Shown: piece after piece, positions 43,858 to 52,737 of the stretch
Position numbering within the stretch: the first letter of the stretch is position 1
How the letters are laid out: each line of letters begins with the position of its first letter
Source: CAYRJD01 sp965247395
Lineage (GTDB): Bacteria > Actinomycetota > Acidimicrobiia > Acidimicrobiales > Poriferisodalaceae
Reading direction: 5' to 3'
Assembly (NCBI GenBank): GCA_965247395.1
Contig: OZ252012.1
Coordinates: 1,550,001-1,614,000 of the forward strand
Length of the DNA stretch: 64,000 nt
Position numbers and translations under genes: made by a program
The notes under the pieces: generated by a model
Databases searched by the model: none
What the model was told of the DNA's origin: nothing
What the model saw: the letters and a program-made list of their open reading frames with translations, nothing else

Positions 43858-44163
43858 CTAGGTGATCAATCGAAACAAAGCGGTAACTATTGCGGCGCTG
43901 CTGATTGTTACATATATCGGTAGCCGTCGCCAGGCACAGATAACGGCCGCTCCGACTCCCAAGAGCCGTGCATCAACCACCACTTCGCCGTTGGCTGTAA
44001 GCGCCTGCTCCGCAGCAACGGCACACACGATTGCCACCGGCAAAGCGTTTAGTAATGCCGTGGTTCGGGGATCAATCCGATTGAAGTCGAACAGAAACAT
44101 GCCAATGAGTCTCTGCCCTTGGACACCAACCGCTAGTGCTCCGATGACTGCCCAGGTCAGCAT
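43858..44163 (-). CDS. AzlD domain membrane protein
   Basis: 101 residues with about three membrane segments: LTWAVIGALAVGVQGQRLIG, LNALPVAIVCAVAAEQAL, and a final VTISSAAIVTALFRLI. Size and the ALPVAIVCAVAAEQAL region fit AzlD, the small partner of AzlC in export of branched-chain amino acids. It overlaps the end of the azlC-like gene by 7 bases, so the pair is translationally coupled. Confidence 0.78.
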   Translation of the reverse strand: MLTWAVIGALAVGVQGQRLIGMFLFDFNRIDPRTTALLNALPVAIVCAVAAEQALTANGEVVVDARLLGVGAAVICAWRRLPIYVTISSAAIVTALFRLIT

Positions 44164-44882
44164 TCAGGTGCCTGCTCGTGTGATGTTGCCTCTTGATCAG
44201 GGGTCTGCTGGTCTGGGCGCTGACGGCTTGGCAGCAGTACCCAAAACGACATAAGCGCAGCGATCAAGATCGATAGGCCTGCGGGTAACGGCTCGATTAG
44301 CGCCACTGCCACCACCGCGGCGCTCAAGCCAACAAGGGGCGATCGACGCTCCCGCAGCCTCGGCCAGATGATTGCGATGAACATTGCGGGGAACATGGCG
44401 TCAAGCCCCCACACAGAAATATCGCCGATTTGTTCACCGATTAAGACGCCAATAGCCGAACCAATACACCATGGCAAAACCAGTGCCAAACTCATAATTA
44501 CAAAGACACGGCGCGATGTGCCTCTATCAACCGGCTCATTCAGCGTAAGAGTCGCGTTCGGATCAAGCGTCACGAGTGCGGCTGCGGCTTTAGCGCTGCG
44601 CTGAGGCCAAAGGCGCGGTGAGACCGCAGCGGCCAGCAATCCGAAGCGTGTTGAGACCAGCCAGCCTCCTAAGACACCCGAGAGCACACTGCCTCCCGCT
44701 GCAGTAACAGCCGCGAATGCCAACGTTGCAGTCGCCGAAATAATAATTACCGATGCTGCCACCACGAGCCACGGCTCTGTCCCCGCATCAATGTGAAGGA
44801 CCGATACCGGGATAGCCAGCGTGAAAAAGGTCGCTGCTATTGCGGCAATTTCGCTTTTTCGCAGCAACGGACTGGGCTTCAT
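44157..44882 (-). CDS. AzlC family permease
   Basis: 241 residues, about six membrane helices. The region GGWLVSTRFGLLAAAVSPRLWPQ has the STRFGLLA motif of AzlC (LRHLLYS-like position), and the gene is paired with AzlD. Likely exports branched-chain amino acids. The sequence is divergent from typical AzlC, so the substrate is uncertain. It is divergent from the PAC2 gene over about 75 bases. Confidence 0.75.
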   Translation of the reverse strand: MKPSPLLRKSEIAAIAATFFTLAIPVSVLHIDAGTEPWLVVAASVIIISATATLAFAAVTAAGGSVLSGVLGGWLVSTRFGLLAAAVSPRLWPQRSAKAAAALVTLDPNATLTLNEPVDRGTSRRVFVIMSLALVLPWCIGSAIGVLIGEQIGDISVWGLDAMFPAMFIAIIWPRLRERRSPLVGLSAAVVAVALIEPLPAGLSILIAALMSFWVLLPSRQRPDQQTPDQEATSHEQAPEC

Positions 44883-44956
44883 CGAGACAGTGTTCTACAG
44901 GGCGAACATTTGGTTGTGCACACGGTGTAATAACCACATTGGGGCATAGTGGGGAG

Positions 44957-45829
44957 ATGGATTTGATCAACTGGGAGGTCAAAGCAACGCCAAAGCTTTC
45001 GCGACCGCTGCTGTTGGTTGCTTTCGAGGGCTGGTTTGACGCTGGGAGCAGCGCAACCGGTGCTTTGGACTGGTTGCGTGAGACCGCACCGAACCTTGAA
45101 AAACTGGGGGAAATCAATCTTGAAGAGTTCCTGGACTTCCAAGAGACGCGACCGACCGTGAAGCAAACTCTCAGCGGTGAGCGCGTCATCGAGTGGCCGA
45201 CCGTGAACTGCTACGCCGTTAAGGACACCGAGCGCCACGATCTTGTGTTGCTTCAAGGCGTGGAGCCGCGCATGCGTTGGCGAACGTTTAACGAAGCAGT
45301 GCTACAGATAGCGACCGCTATGAAATGTCAGATGATCGTGACGATGGGTTCTACCGCCTCGGGTGTGCCTCACTCACGTATGCCCACCGTGAACAGCAGC
45401 GCCGGCAACAGTGAACTTGCCAAGCGGATGGGCTTGGCAACGCCGACGTATCAGGGCCCGACGGGGGTCATAGGGACGCTCCACGACATGGCAGATAAAG
45501 CAAACTTTCCTGTTATCTCTATGCGAGTCGGTGTGCCGCACTACATCGCTGGGCCTCATAACCCGAAGGGCACACGGTCGCTGCTGGCTGAGTTTCAGCA
45601 CGTAACCGGAGTGCCGACGCATTACGGCTTGCTTGACGAAGACGTCCAGCATTGGGAGTCGAATGTAAACGAAGCGACCGAAGACGATCCCGAGATTAAG
45701 AGCTACATCTCACAGCTGGAAGCCGAATCTGACCGAGTGGCGGAGGAAAATCTGCCTAGCGGTGAAGATTTGGCTGCTCAGATTGAACAGTTTCTGATGG
45801 AGCGCAACCCCGACGAAGATGATCTCTAG
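44957..45829 (+). CDS. PAC2 family protein (proteasome-assembly chaperone-like)
   Basis: 290 residues from ATG at 44957; an upstream frame exists but overlaps azlC. SRPLLLVAFEGWFDAGSSATGALDWL is the characteristic PAC2 opening, then HDLVLLQGVEPRMRWRTFNEAV, VTMGSTASGVPHSRMP and ISMRVGVPHYIAGPHNPKGTRSLL. The actinobacterial PAC2 proteins have no firm function despite the name. The ribosome site GGAG abuts the ATG, so a TTG further on is possible. aroC follows after 31 bases. Confidence 0.85.
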   Translation: MDLINWEVKATPKLSRPLLLVAFEGWFDAGSSATGALDWLRETAPNLEKLGEINLEEFLDFQETRPTVKQTLSGERVIEWPTVNCYAVKDTERHDLVLLQGVEPRMRWRTFNEAVLQIATAMKCQMIVTMGSTASGVPHSRMPTVNSSAGNSELAKRMGLATPTYQGPTGVIGTLHDMADKANFPVISMRVGVPHYIAGPHNPKGTRSLLAEFQHVTGVPTHYGLLDEDVQHWESNVNEATEDDPEIKSYISQLEAESDRVAEENLPSGEDLAAQIEQFLMERNPDEDDL

Positions 45830-45860
45830 GCGATCCGGGAAAGCGATTTAGGTAATACCG

Positions 45861-47003
45861 ATGGGCGGCAACACGTTTGGAGAGCGGTTTTCGATAACCA
45901 CATTTGGTGAATCACACGGCGGAGCGGTCGGGGTGACTATTGATGGCTGCCCGGCTGGTATCAAGCTGGAAGCCGCCCACATTCAGGCCGATCTCGACCG
46001 GCGCCGGCCGGGACAAAGCCGTTTGGTATCTCAGCGCAAAGAAGCCGACGAGGTTGAAATACAGTCCGGCCTGTTTGAAGGCGAGACGCTGGGAACACCA
46101 ATCTCGCTAGTTGTACGAAACATCGATGCGCTGCCGGCCGCATATGAAGACATGCGTGATCTTTATCGACCAAGTCACGCCGACTACACCACGCAAGCGA
46201 AATATGGAATACGCAATTGGCAAGGCGGCGGGCGCGCTTCGGCGCGAGAAACCGTCGGTCGTGTAGCCGCTGGCGCGGTAGCTCGCAAAGTTCTGGAGCA
46301 AGCCGGTGTCACGGTGCTGGCCTGGGTTAGCTCAATCGGCGAAATTGACGCAACGGTCGATGTTGAATCCGTGCAGCTAGCCGACGTGGAGGCGGACCCC
46401 ACACGCTGCCCCGACCCGGCGTCGGCTAAGGCAATGACAAAGGCAATAGAAGCCGCACGCAAGGCAGGCGACTCGTTGGGCGGAGTGGTTACCTGCGTGG
46501 CTCGGAGAGTTCCTGTTGGTCTTGGTGAACCCGTGTTCGACAAGCTTGACGCCGAACTTGCCAAGGCTGTCATCTCTTTGCCAGCTGCCAAAGGGGTAGA
46601 GATTGGCAGCGGTTTTTCAGGCACCAGGCTGTCAGGCAGTGAGCACAACGATGAATTTGTGCCCGGTGACGATGGTCGTCCGCAAGTGACCAGTAATAAC
46701 AGCGGTGGTATTCAAGGCGGCATCAGCAACGGCGCTGACATAGTGCTGCGAACCGCATTCAAGCCGACCTCCACCATTGCATCGCCACAAAAAACGGTGA
46801 ACGCAAACAACGAACCTGTTGAGTTGGCCGCTAGCGGCCGTCACGATCCTTGCGTGTTGCCGCGTGCGGTGCCAATGATTGAGGCGATGGTTTGTCTGGT
46901 GCTAGCCGACCATCTCTTGCGCCAGCAAACAACGCGCCTGGCAAACCCTCAAACTCTGGCTGACTCGCCGAACTCAGAGACCCAACTGAGCTCAGAGACT
47001 TAG
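45861..47003 (+). CDS. aroC: chorismate synthase
   Basis: 380 residues, the FMN-dependent final enzyme of the shikimate pathway, converting EPSP to chorismate. All three family signatures are visible: GESHGGAVGVTIDGCPAG, KYGIRNWQGGGRASARETVGRVAAGA, and RHDPCVLPRAVPMIEAM. FKPTSTIASPQKTVN is also typical. The C-terminal 25 residues are a low-complexity tail. The next gene starts 4 bases after the stop. Confidence 0.96.
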   Translation: MGGNTFGERFSITTFGESHGGAVGVTIDGCPAGIKLEAAHIQADLDRRRPGQSRLVSQRKEADEVEIQSGLFEGETLGTPISLVVRNIDALPAAYEDMRDLYRPSHADYTTQAKYGIRNWQGGGRASARETVGRVAAGAVARKVLEQAGVTVLAWVSSIGEIDATVDVESVQLADVEADPTRCPDPASAKAMTKAIEAARKAGDSLGGVVTCVARRVPVGLGEPVFDKLDAELAKAVISLPAAKGVEIGSGFSGTRLSGSEHNDEFVPGDDGRPQVTSNNSGGIQGGISNGADIVLRTAFKPTSTIASPQKTVNANNEPVELAASGRHDPCVLPRAVPMIEAMVCLVLADHLLRQQTTRLANPQTLADSPNSETQLSSET

Positions 47004-47007
47004 CTCG

Positions 47008-47754
47008 TTGAATCTGACGCAGGATCTGCTGCTAGCGGCAGCGTGCGTTGTGGCGGGCATTATCAACGCCATGGCCGGGGGAGGGTCCCTGATAACGGTG
47101 CCCTTGTTGACAGTGTTTGCCGATCTTGGCGGGTTGGTGGCCAACGGCACCAATCGAATCGGGGTGCTAACACAAAATCTTTCTTCAACGTTTAGCTATT
47201 CCAAAGCTGGCGTGCCCGGTATTCGCAGAGCCGTGCCGGTCCTAATTCCGGTGTTTGCTGGCTCGCTGATCGGTGCTTTCTTGGCATCGCGTCTTAGCGA
47301 ATCCACTTACGAGGTCATCTTCGGTTCGCTAATGGTGCCGCTGCTGGTGTTCAGTTTTTGGCGTCCGAAGACAGCTCGACAGCCAGATGCGGTGATCGCT
47401 TGGCCGCGCTACGCAACGATGCTGGTGTTTCTTGGCATCGGCATATATGGCGGAGCTTTTCAAGCCGGTGTTGGTCTGATAATTGTGCTGGCGCTATCTC
47501 GTGCGGGTTTAGATCTGGTGAACGCAAACGCCGTGAAGGTGGTCGTGATCGCCATGCTGACCGTGGCGGCCGTGCCAGTGTTCATATTTGCTGATCAGGT
47601 TCATTGGGGTTATGCCGTGGTGGTCAGCGGTGGGTTTGCAGTTGGCGGTTGGATCGGCGCGCGTCTAGCGGTGCGTGGCGGTGAACGATTGATTAGGCCA
47701 GTGATGCTGGTGGCAGTTGTCGCCCTAGCCGGGCGAATGATCGGGCTGTATTAG
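47008..47754 (+). CDS. TSUP (TauE/SafE) family membrane transporter
   Basis: 248 residues from TTG, with about eight membrane segments. Paired repeats GIINAMAGGGSLITVPLL and GIYGGAFQAGVGLIIVLAL are the two halves typical of TauE/SafE exporters of sulfite or organosulfonates. No ribosome site is obvious; the 4-base spacing to aroC suggests coupled translation. The persulfide dioxygenase at 42143 makes sulfite, so sulfite export is a reasonable but unproven role. Confidence 0.87.
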   Translation: MNLTQDLLLAAACVVAGIINAMAGGGSLITVPLLTVFADLGGLVANGTNRIGVLTQNLSSTFSYSKAGVPGIRRAVPVLIPVFAGSLIGAFLASRLSESTYEVIFGSLMVPLLVFSFWRPKTARQPDAVIAWPRYATMLVFLGIGIYGGAFQAGVGLIIVLALSRAGLDLVNANAVKVVVIAMLTVAAVPVFIFADQVHWGYAVVVSGGFAVGGWIGARLAVRGGERLIRPVMLVAVVALAGRMIGLY

Positions 47755-47773
47755 GGCTGCGCTAGAGAGTCCG

Positions 47774-48922
47774 CTATAGCGCTTTAGACATCGCAACAAC
47801 AATCTGGTTGAGCATGTCTGGTGAGGTAGCGAAGTTGAGCCGCACGAAGCCTTTTCCTTCTGGCCCGAAGTCGAGACCGGAGTTGAGGAAGACCTTGCCT
47901 TTGTCGAGGAACACTTCGCTTGGGTTGTCACCCAACTCCAATGCTGCGCAATCAATCCATGCAAAATAAGTGGACTGAGGCTTGTGATAGCGAACCCCGG
48001 GCAGATGTTCTTCCAACAGTTCGGCCACGAGGTGACGGTTGCTGTCAAGTCCGACTAACAGCTCATCAAGCCAGGGCTGACCTTGCTCCCAGCCAGCCAC
48101 CGTGGCTATCTGTCCTAACTCACTGAGGCCACCGATTTTGCGCGCTGGCGTTTTTAACACGGGTGGGCCGTAGCGCTGTGAGGCACTATGGACAAACGCA
48201 ATTCGTGCGGCTGCCATGTTGAAGGACTTGGTGGCAGCCGTAAGCGTGACTGTGCGTTGTGAGGCTGTTTCGCTGCTGGCGGCCACCGGTAGATGCTTGT
48301 TGGGTGAGTACACGAGATCGCAGTGGATTTCATCGGAAATCATCACGAGATCATTGCGTTCGGCGATGTCGGTGATGGCTGCGATCTCGGTATCGGTCAT
48401 GACTATGCCGCTGGGGTTGTGAGGCTGGCATAAGAACAACGCCGTAACTCCGTCCTGCGCCGCGACCGTTTCGAGATGGTCGAGGTCAAGTTGCCAGCCG
48501 TCGCTGGTTTCTTTTAGCGGGTTCGCAACGACGCGGCGATCGTTGTTTTTGATAGACGAATAAATCGGTGGGTATAGGGGTGTCTGCAACACGATGCCGT
48601 CGCCGGGTTCCGTGAGCGTGTCAATAGCCATTTCTAGACCTTGCATCACGTCATGCACGCGGATGACCTCATCGGTGCTGGTTTCCCAGCCAAAGGCGCT
48701 TTGCATGCGCCTAACGAATGTTTCGAGCACAGGGATCGGCTGGTCGTAGAAGTCGTAGCCGAGCCCGCCGGCGGCTATGCGATCTTGCAGCGCTTTGGCT
48801 ATGCAAGGGACTGGCTCGAGATCCATGTCTGCGACCCAGGCCGCCAGAACATCTGTGCCGTGGCGGCCCCATTTGATGCCAGGACGGTTCACTATTTTTT
48901 GCTGATCGAGTTCAAAAATCAT
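47774..48922 (-). CDS. MalY/PatB-type PLP-dependent cystathionine beta-lyase/aminotransferase
   Basis: 382 residues from the ATG at 48922 (AGG eight bases upstream); a longer frame starting at 48949 overlaps SURF1 further. Fold type I markers: GIKWGRH then VLAAWVADMDLEPVP, LQTPLYPPIYSSI, LFLCQPHNPSGIVMT, ISDEIHCDLVYSPNKHLP and TAATKSFNMAAARIAFV with the PLP lysine. The W-V-A-D-M-D motif and PLYPPF-like motif distinguish MalY/PatB. It likely cleaves cystathionine or another cysteine conjugate. It overlaps the SURF1 stop by 11 bases. Confidence 0.88.
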   Translation of the reverse strand: MIFELDQQKIVNRPGIKWGRHGTDVLAAWVADMDLEPVPCIAKALQDRIAAGGLGYDFYDQPIPVLETFVRRMQSAFGWETSTDEVIRVHDVMQGLEMAIDTLTEPGDGIVLQTPLYPPIYSSIKNNDRRVVANPLKETSDGWQLDLDHLETVAAQDGVTALFLCQPHNPSGIVMTDTEIAAITDIAERNDLVMISDEIHCDLVYSPNKHLPVAASSETASQRTVTLTAATKSFNMAAARIAFVHSASQRYGPPVLKTPARKIGGLSELGQIATVAGWEQGQPWLDELLVGLDSNRHLVAELLEEHLPGVRYHKPQSTYFAWIDCAALELGDNPSEVFLDKGKVFLNSGLDFGPEGKGFVRLNFATSPDMLNQIVVAMSKAL

Positions 48923-49871
48923 TTGTGAACCTGTCTTGTCTGCGTGCATACCTGACGATTACGAGCGGGTATCCCACGACCGCTATGGCTGCAAACGCAA
49001 AGTACTGAAAGGTGTACCCCAAATGTGGGCCAGGGTCGGTTTCGGGTGGGTCAACCGGCTCCAAGTTAGTAAGCGGCGGTGTGGCGGCGACCAGTTCGAG
49101 GTAGGTGGAAGCGAGCGGTTGCGGTGTTTGAGCGTCTATGCGGGCAACGTCGACGCGTGCAAGCGAGACCAGGCGACCGGTTGGTGGGTCGGTAGGGCCG
49201 AGCAGACCGCGGGTTTGTGTCAAACGAACGCGACCAAGCAGGTGGGCGGGTGCGCCGGGCTGCAATCCGCCGGTAAGTAGTTCGCTGGCTAGCTCAGTCA
49301 GTGCGGTTAGCTCGGCTGTCTGGCTGGATGCGTTGCTGTCGGGCGAGTCGCTACGAGCGGCGGAACTGCTGCTGGATGCGTTCGTTACGTCAATACAAGT
49401 TGCGCTTGGGAGCCAACCTGCGACGACCACCACCGCGTATCCGGTCGAGCGATCGTTGGGTTCCTCTAGCTCAAATGGGGCTGCGAGATAGCAGCCGCTA
49501 AATCCTGCCTGGCTACGGTTGCGAATCAAGACTGCGTCGTCGTGCGACCAGGTGCCGGAGACCTCTACCGTGTGCCATTCCAGCTCGGCAAGCGCTTGCG
49601 CACCTTGGCCAGTGCTGCCTGTATCCGTGTCATTTGGACTTGCGCTTGTGTTGTCTGGTCCTGAGCCCGCTGGGTTATTCGTGTTCCCGGCTAATAGTTC
49701 AACTGCGGTTAAGGCAGGGGCGCTTGCACGGGATCGCACGGCTTCGTTTAGGTCGCGCTGTTCGTAGTGTCGGCTCAGCTGCCATAAACCAGCAGTTATG
49801 AATGCCGCTAGCAAAGCGAGCGTAAGCAGATGCCCGAATATCCAGATCGGCTTGCGCACGAAGCCGTACAT
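48912..49871 (-). CDS. SURF1 family cytochrome oxidase biogenesis protein
   Basis: 319 residues with one N-terminal (IFGHLLTLALLAAFITAGLWQ) and one C-terminal membrane helix (LGYTFQYFAFAAIAVVGYPLVIV), the SURF1 topology. LGLWQLSRH-type start and HLGYTFQYFAF end are the two short conserved blocks. It helps assemble heme-copper oxidase. The middle has extra low-complexity inserts (NTNNPAGSGPDNTSASPNDT; SSSSAARSDSPDSNASSQ). Confidence 0.88.
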   Translation of the reverse strand: MYGFVRKPIWIFGHLLTLALLAAFITAGLWQLSRHYEQRDLNEAVRSRASAPALTAVELLAGNTNNPAGSGPDNTSASPNDTDTGSTGQGAQALAELEWHTVEVSGTWSHDDAVLIRNRSQAGFSGCYLAAPFELEEPNDRSTGYAVVVVAGWLPSATCIDVTNASSSSSAARSDSPDSNASSQTAELTALTELASELLTGGLQPGAPAHLLGRVRLTQTRGLLGPTDPPTGRLVSLARVDVARIDAQTPQPLASTYLELVAATPPLTNLEPVDPPETDPGPHLGYTFQYFAFAAIAVVGYPLVIVRYARRQDRFTNDF

Positions 49872-49881
49872 CGTGATAAAG

Positions 49882-52152
49882 CTACTTAGCGCTTTGTGGT
49901 TGAGCCTGAGGATGACCCGTGATTGAAACCGGATCTAGCTGATCCGTTATTGAAAAGCCCAACACCTGGCTGAGAAACGAAAGCTCTGCCTGAAGTGCGT
50001 TTGTGATGTTTATCGCTTGACGAAAGCCATGCGCTTCGCCTTCAAACAGCAGGTAGCAGTGCGGCACTCCTGCGGCGGCAAGGGCCTCGACCAGCTGCTC
50101 GGATTGCGATGGCGGCACGACCTTGTCTTGATCTCCTTGCAACACCAGCATCGGAGTGCGTAACAACTCGCTGCGATAAAGCGGCGAACGCTGTTGGTAT
50201 ATCTCGGCGGCCTGCGGCCATGGTCCGATGAGAGTGTCTAAGTAGTGAGCCTCGAATTTGTGTGTTTCGCGTACCAACGATTCCAGGTCGGCGACTCCAT
50301 AACGAGTAAGGCCTGCCGCGAATGTGTCCGTGCTTGTTAGGGCGCACAGAGTGGTGTAGCCACCGGCAGAGCCGCCTTTTATGACCAGTCGTTTCGGGTC
50401 GGCCAGCCGGGCTTGCCCGCTTAGGTAGAGCGCGGCATTAACGCAGTCGTCCACGTCAGCAACGCCCCAGAGCTCTCTTAGGTCGTTGCGGTATGCGGTG
50501 CCATAGCCAGTGCTGCCGCGGTAGTTGACATCAACCACGCCGATGCCGCGGTTAGTCCAATACTGGATGCCTAGGTCTAACGAACTGCGGGCGCGACCCG
50601 TTGGCCCGCCGTGACTTAGCACTATTAGCGGCGGCAACTCATCGGCCGGACCCTGATGGGTAGCACTGGCAGGCGGGAAGTAGAACCCGTAAGCCATGGC
50701 TGCGCTTTCGGTTTCGGCTGGCTGGCTTTCATGCTTTTGGTTTTGATGCAGTTTCGTAGAGAACTCGAAGGCTTGAGGCACTGAGATTGAGCGTTCATCC
50801 AAGACCAGAGGAGGAACGTCTGTGTTTGGGTCTTCGCTCAAGCTTCGATAGGTGCCGTCCGGTGCAATCTCCACTACCTCGGCCTGCTTGGTCCAACTGC
50901 TAGCGACGGTCACCGCGCTGCCCGCAGGCGTTACTTCTAAACGCCCAAATTCGGTGAAGCCAGTGTCCACCTCTTGGAGTTGGCCATCGACGATGAGCCC
51001 TATGTGCCCAACGCCGCGATCCACCCAGGTGCACCACAACGTGTCTGAGGATTTGCGTACCCAAGCGTAGGTTTGCTCAGCGAACGCCCAGGTGGGGACA
51101 CCGAACTCAACTTCGGCTGCCCATTGCGGCCGGTCGATCAGCGGCTGGCTGGTCTTGGATTCAATGTCGACCTTGACAATATCCCAGTAGCCGTTGGCAT
51201 CGGAGATCACATGCAGTTGGCCGTCGGGGCTCCACCGCGGTTGCTGTAGCGCTGGACCGTCAAGGACTATGCCAATATCCGCGCAAGGGTCGGTAATGGC
51301 GTGCCGTAAGTCGATGACGTGCAGCCGAGTGTGATCCCACGGCATGTTCGGATGGTTCCAACTGATGAAAGCCAACCAATTGCCGTCAGGGCTGGGCTGT
51401 GGAGAGGCATAAAAATCCGCTCCAGCAGCAAGCACGCCAATCGTGCCGCCAGGTCCGATAGCCACGATTTCGTTGATTGGCTCGACCGCTTTGCCTGAGT
51501 CGGTTGCACCTGTACCACCTGTATCTGTGACGTTGTTGTGTGTTTCCCTTACCCACACGGTCGTGTCGGTGAATGAGACCAGGGCAGGGTCGGCGTAGCG
51601 GTGCTCAATAGCCCCGTGTTGTGTCTCGGCGTCAGTCCCACCCGTAATGGGCCTTCCCGTGATGGGGATTCTGACATCACCGTAAACAGCCAAAATGCGC
51701 TGACCTGCGGTGGCATCAACACCCACTACCACTGGCGGTCCCGTACCGCCAGTGACTTCTAGGTTTTGAACACCCAAATCTTGCCCGGCTTGCTCAAGGT
51801 ATGTGTCGGGCGCAGGCAGCCAGGCACCACCGCCGTATTCATGTACCCGCGTGGAGATGTCGCCGTGGTAGGTCAGGTCGCGCGGTTGTAGCGGTGGGCT
51901 AGTCGAGCCTGGATCTGTTAGCTCTACACCGACGATCGTGGTTTTTCCCTGGTCGCGCGGCCGGCGTTCGGCCCACAGCACCCAGTTGTCAGCCACACGT
52001 GGCTCTCGGCGGCTGACCGACGCCTCCGCTACTTGCGCGGCTTCCAAAGGTGAAACCCAGCTGCCAAAGGGAGCGGTTATAAGGGAATTCTCCATGCCTT
52101 TGCTGCTGCTTTTGTTGTTGCTTTTGCTGTGATTTTCGGTATCTGGAGCCAT
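49882..52152 (-). CDS. S9 family peptidase (prolyl oligopeptidase-like)
   Basis: 756 residues. A beta-propeller N-terminal domain (about 40-490; repeats such as SPDGNWLAFISWNHPNMPWD and WSPDGQLHVISDANGYWDI) precedes an alpha/beta hydrolase domain. Catalytic residues: Ser in KGGSAGGYTTL, Asp in LQGDQDKVVPPSQ, His in FEGEAHGFRQ. HGGPTGRAR forms the oxyanion region. The family cleaves short peptides, often with proline. No signal peptide; probably cytoplasmic. The first 19 residues are a Ser/Asn/Lys repeat; an internal Met20 (MENSLITAPFGSWVSPL) fits the usual start better. Confidence 0.9.
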   Translation of the reverse strand: MAPDTENHSKSNNKSSSKGMENSLITAPFGSWVSPLEAAQVAEASVSRREPRVADNWVLWAERRPRDQGKTTIVGVELTDPGSTSPPLQPRDLTYHGDISTRVHEYGGGAWLPAPDTYLEQAGQDLGVQNLEVTGGTGPPVVVGVDATAGQRILAVYGDVRIPITGRPITGGTDAETQHGAIEHRYADPALVSFTDTTVWVRETHNNVTDTGGTGATDSGKAVEPINEIVAIGPGGTIGVLAAGADFYASPQPSPDGNWLAFISWNHPNMPWDHTRLHVIDLRHAITDPCADIGIVLDGPALQQPRWSPDGQLHVISDANGYWDIVKVDIESKTSQPLIDRPQWAAEVEFGVPTWAFAEQTYAWVRKSSDTLWCTWVDRGVGHIGLIVDGQLQEVDTGFTEFGRLEVTPAGSAVTVASSWTKQAEVVEIAPDGTYRSLSEDPNTDVPPLVLDERSISVPQAFEFSTKLHQNQKHESQPAETESAAMAYGFYFPPASATHQGPADELPPLIVLSHGGPTGRARSSLDLGIQYWTNRGIGVVDVNYRGSTGYGTAYRNDLRELWGVADVDDCVNAALYLSGQARLADPKRLVIKGGSAGGYTTLCALTSTDTFAAGLTRYGVADLESLVRETHKFEAHYLDTLIGPWPQAAEIYQQRSPLYRSELLRTPMLVLQGDQDKVVPPSQSEQLVEALAAAGVPHCYLLFEGEAHGFRQAINITNALQAELSFLSQVLGFSITDQLDPVSITGHPQAQPQSAK

Positions 52153-52345
52153 ATTTCTGCTCTTTCTAAGGTCTTTTCTTGGATTGCTTGATATGTGATT
52201 TGCTGTCTTTGGGGCTAGCGTTGTGTGTGAACTGAGGGAGGGCCCACCACCTCCCTCGGTTCATTTTTTTGCTGTAGCGACGGTCTTGTACTACTCACGC
52301 TGCGGCCTTCTTTACGCATCGGCAGAGGTGGGGTAAACCGGTGAA

Positions 52346-52639
52346 CTAAAACCGAACCGTTCCGTCGCCGGCTTGAGTTGGTACTGCTTGCGCTGGCGAT
52401 ACGGGCGCTTCCAGCTGATTGACGATGAGCGTGACCGAAGCCTCGGCTGCTGTGAGCTTTGAGCGGCAGCCATCAATGAGGTGTGCGGCGCGCTTAACCA
52501 TTTCGGCGAGTGCGTCAATGTCCACGTTGCCGCCTTCTAGCTGAGCAAGGATCGTTGAGATTTCATTCATCGATTCTGCGTACCCCGGCCCCGGGGCTTC
52601 GCTGGCCGACTCTGCGCCAGCCTGGTTCGTTTCAGACAT
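52346..52639 (-). CDS. xseB: exodeoxyribonuclease VII small subunit
   Basis: 97 residues, with the family core ESMNEISTILAQLEGGNVDIDALAEMVKRAAHLIDGCRSKLTAAEASV. XseB binds XseA to make the exonuclease that degrades single-stranded DNA. It lies downstream of xseA, separated by a 98-base stretch of short GTTGCTGCTAAC-type repeats. The tail is low-complexity (SPAQAVPTQAGDG). Confidence 0.92.
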   Translation of the reverse strand: MSETNQAGAESASEAPGPGYAESMNEISTILAQLEGGNVDIDALAEMVKRAAHLIDGCRSKLTAAEASVTLIVNQLEAPVSPAQAVPTQAGDGTVRF

Positions 52640-52737
52640 GGGTTTGTTTCCTTTGTGTAGTTACCTGTGTAGCTGTCTTGGTTGGTCTTGTGAGCTAGGC
52701 AGTGTTGCTGTTAATGGTGTTGCTGCTAACGGTGCTG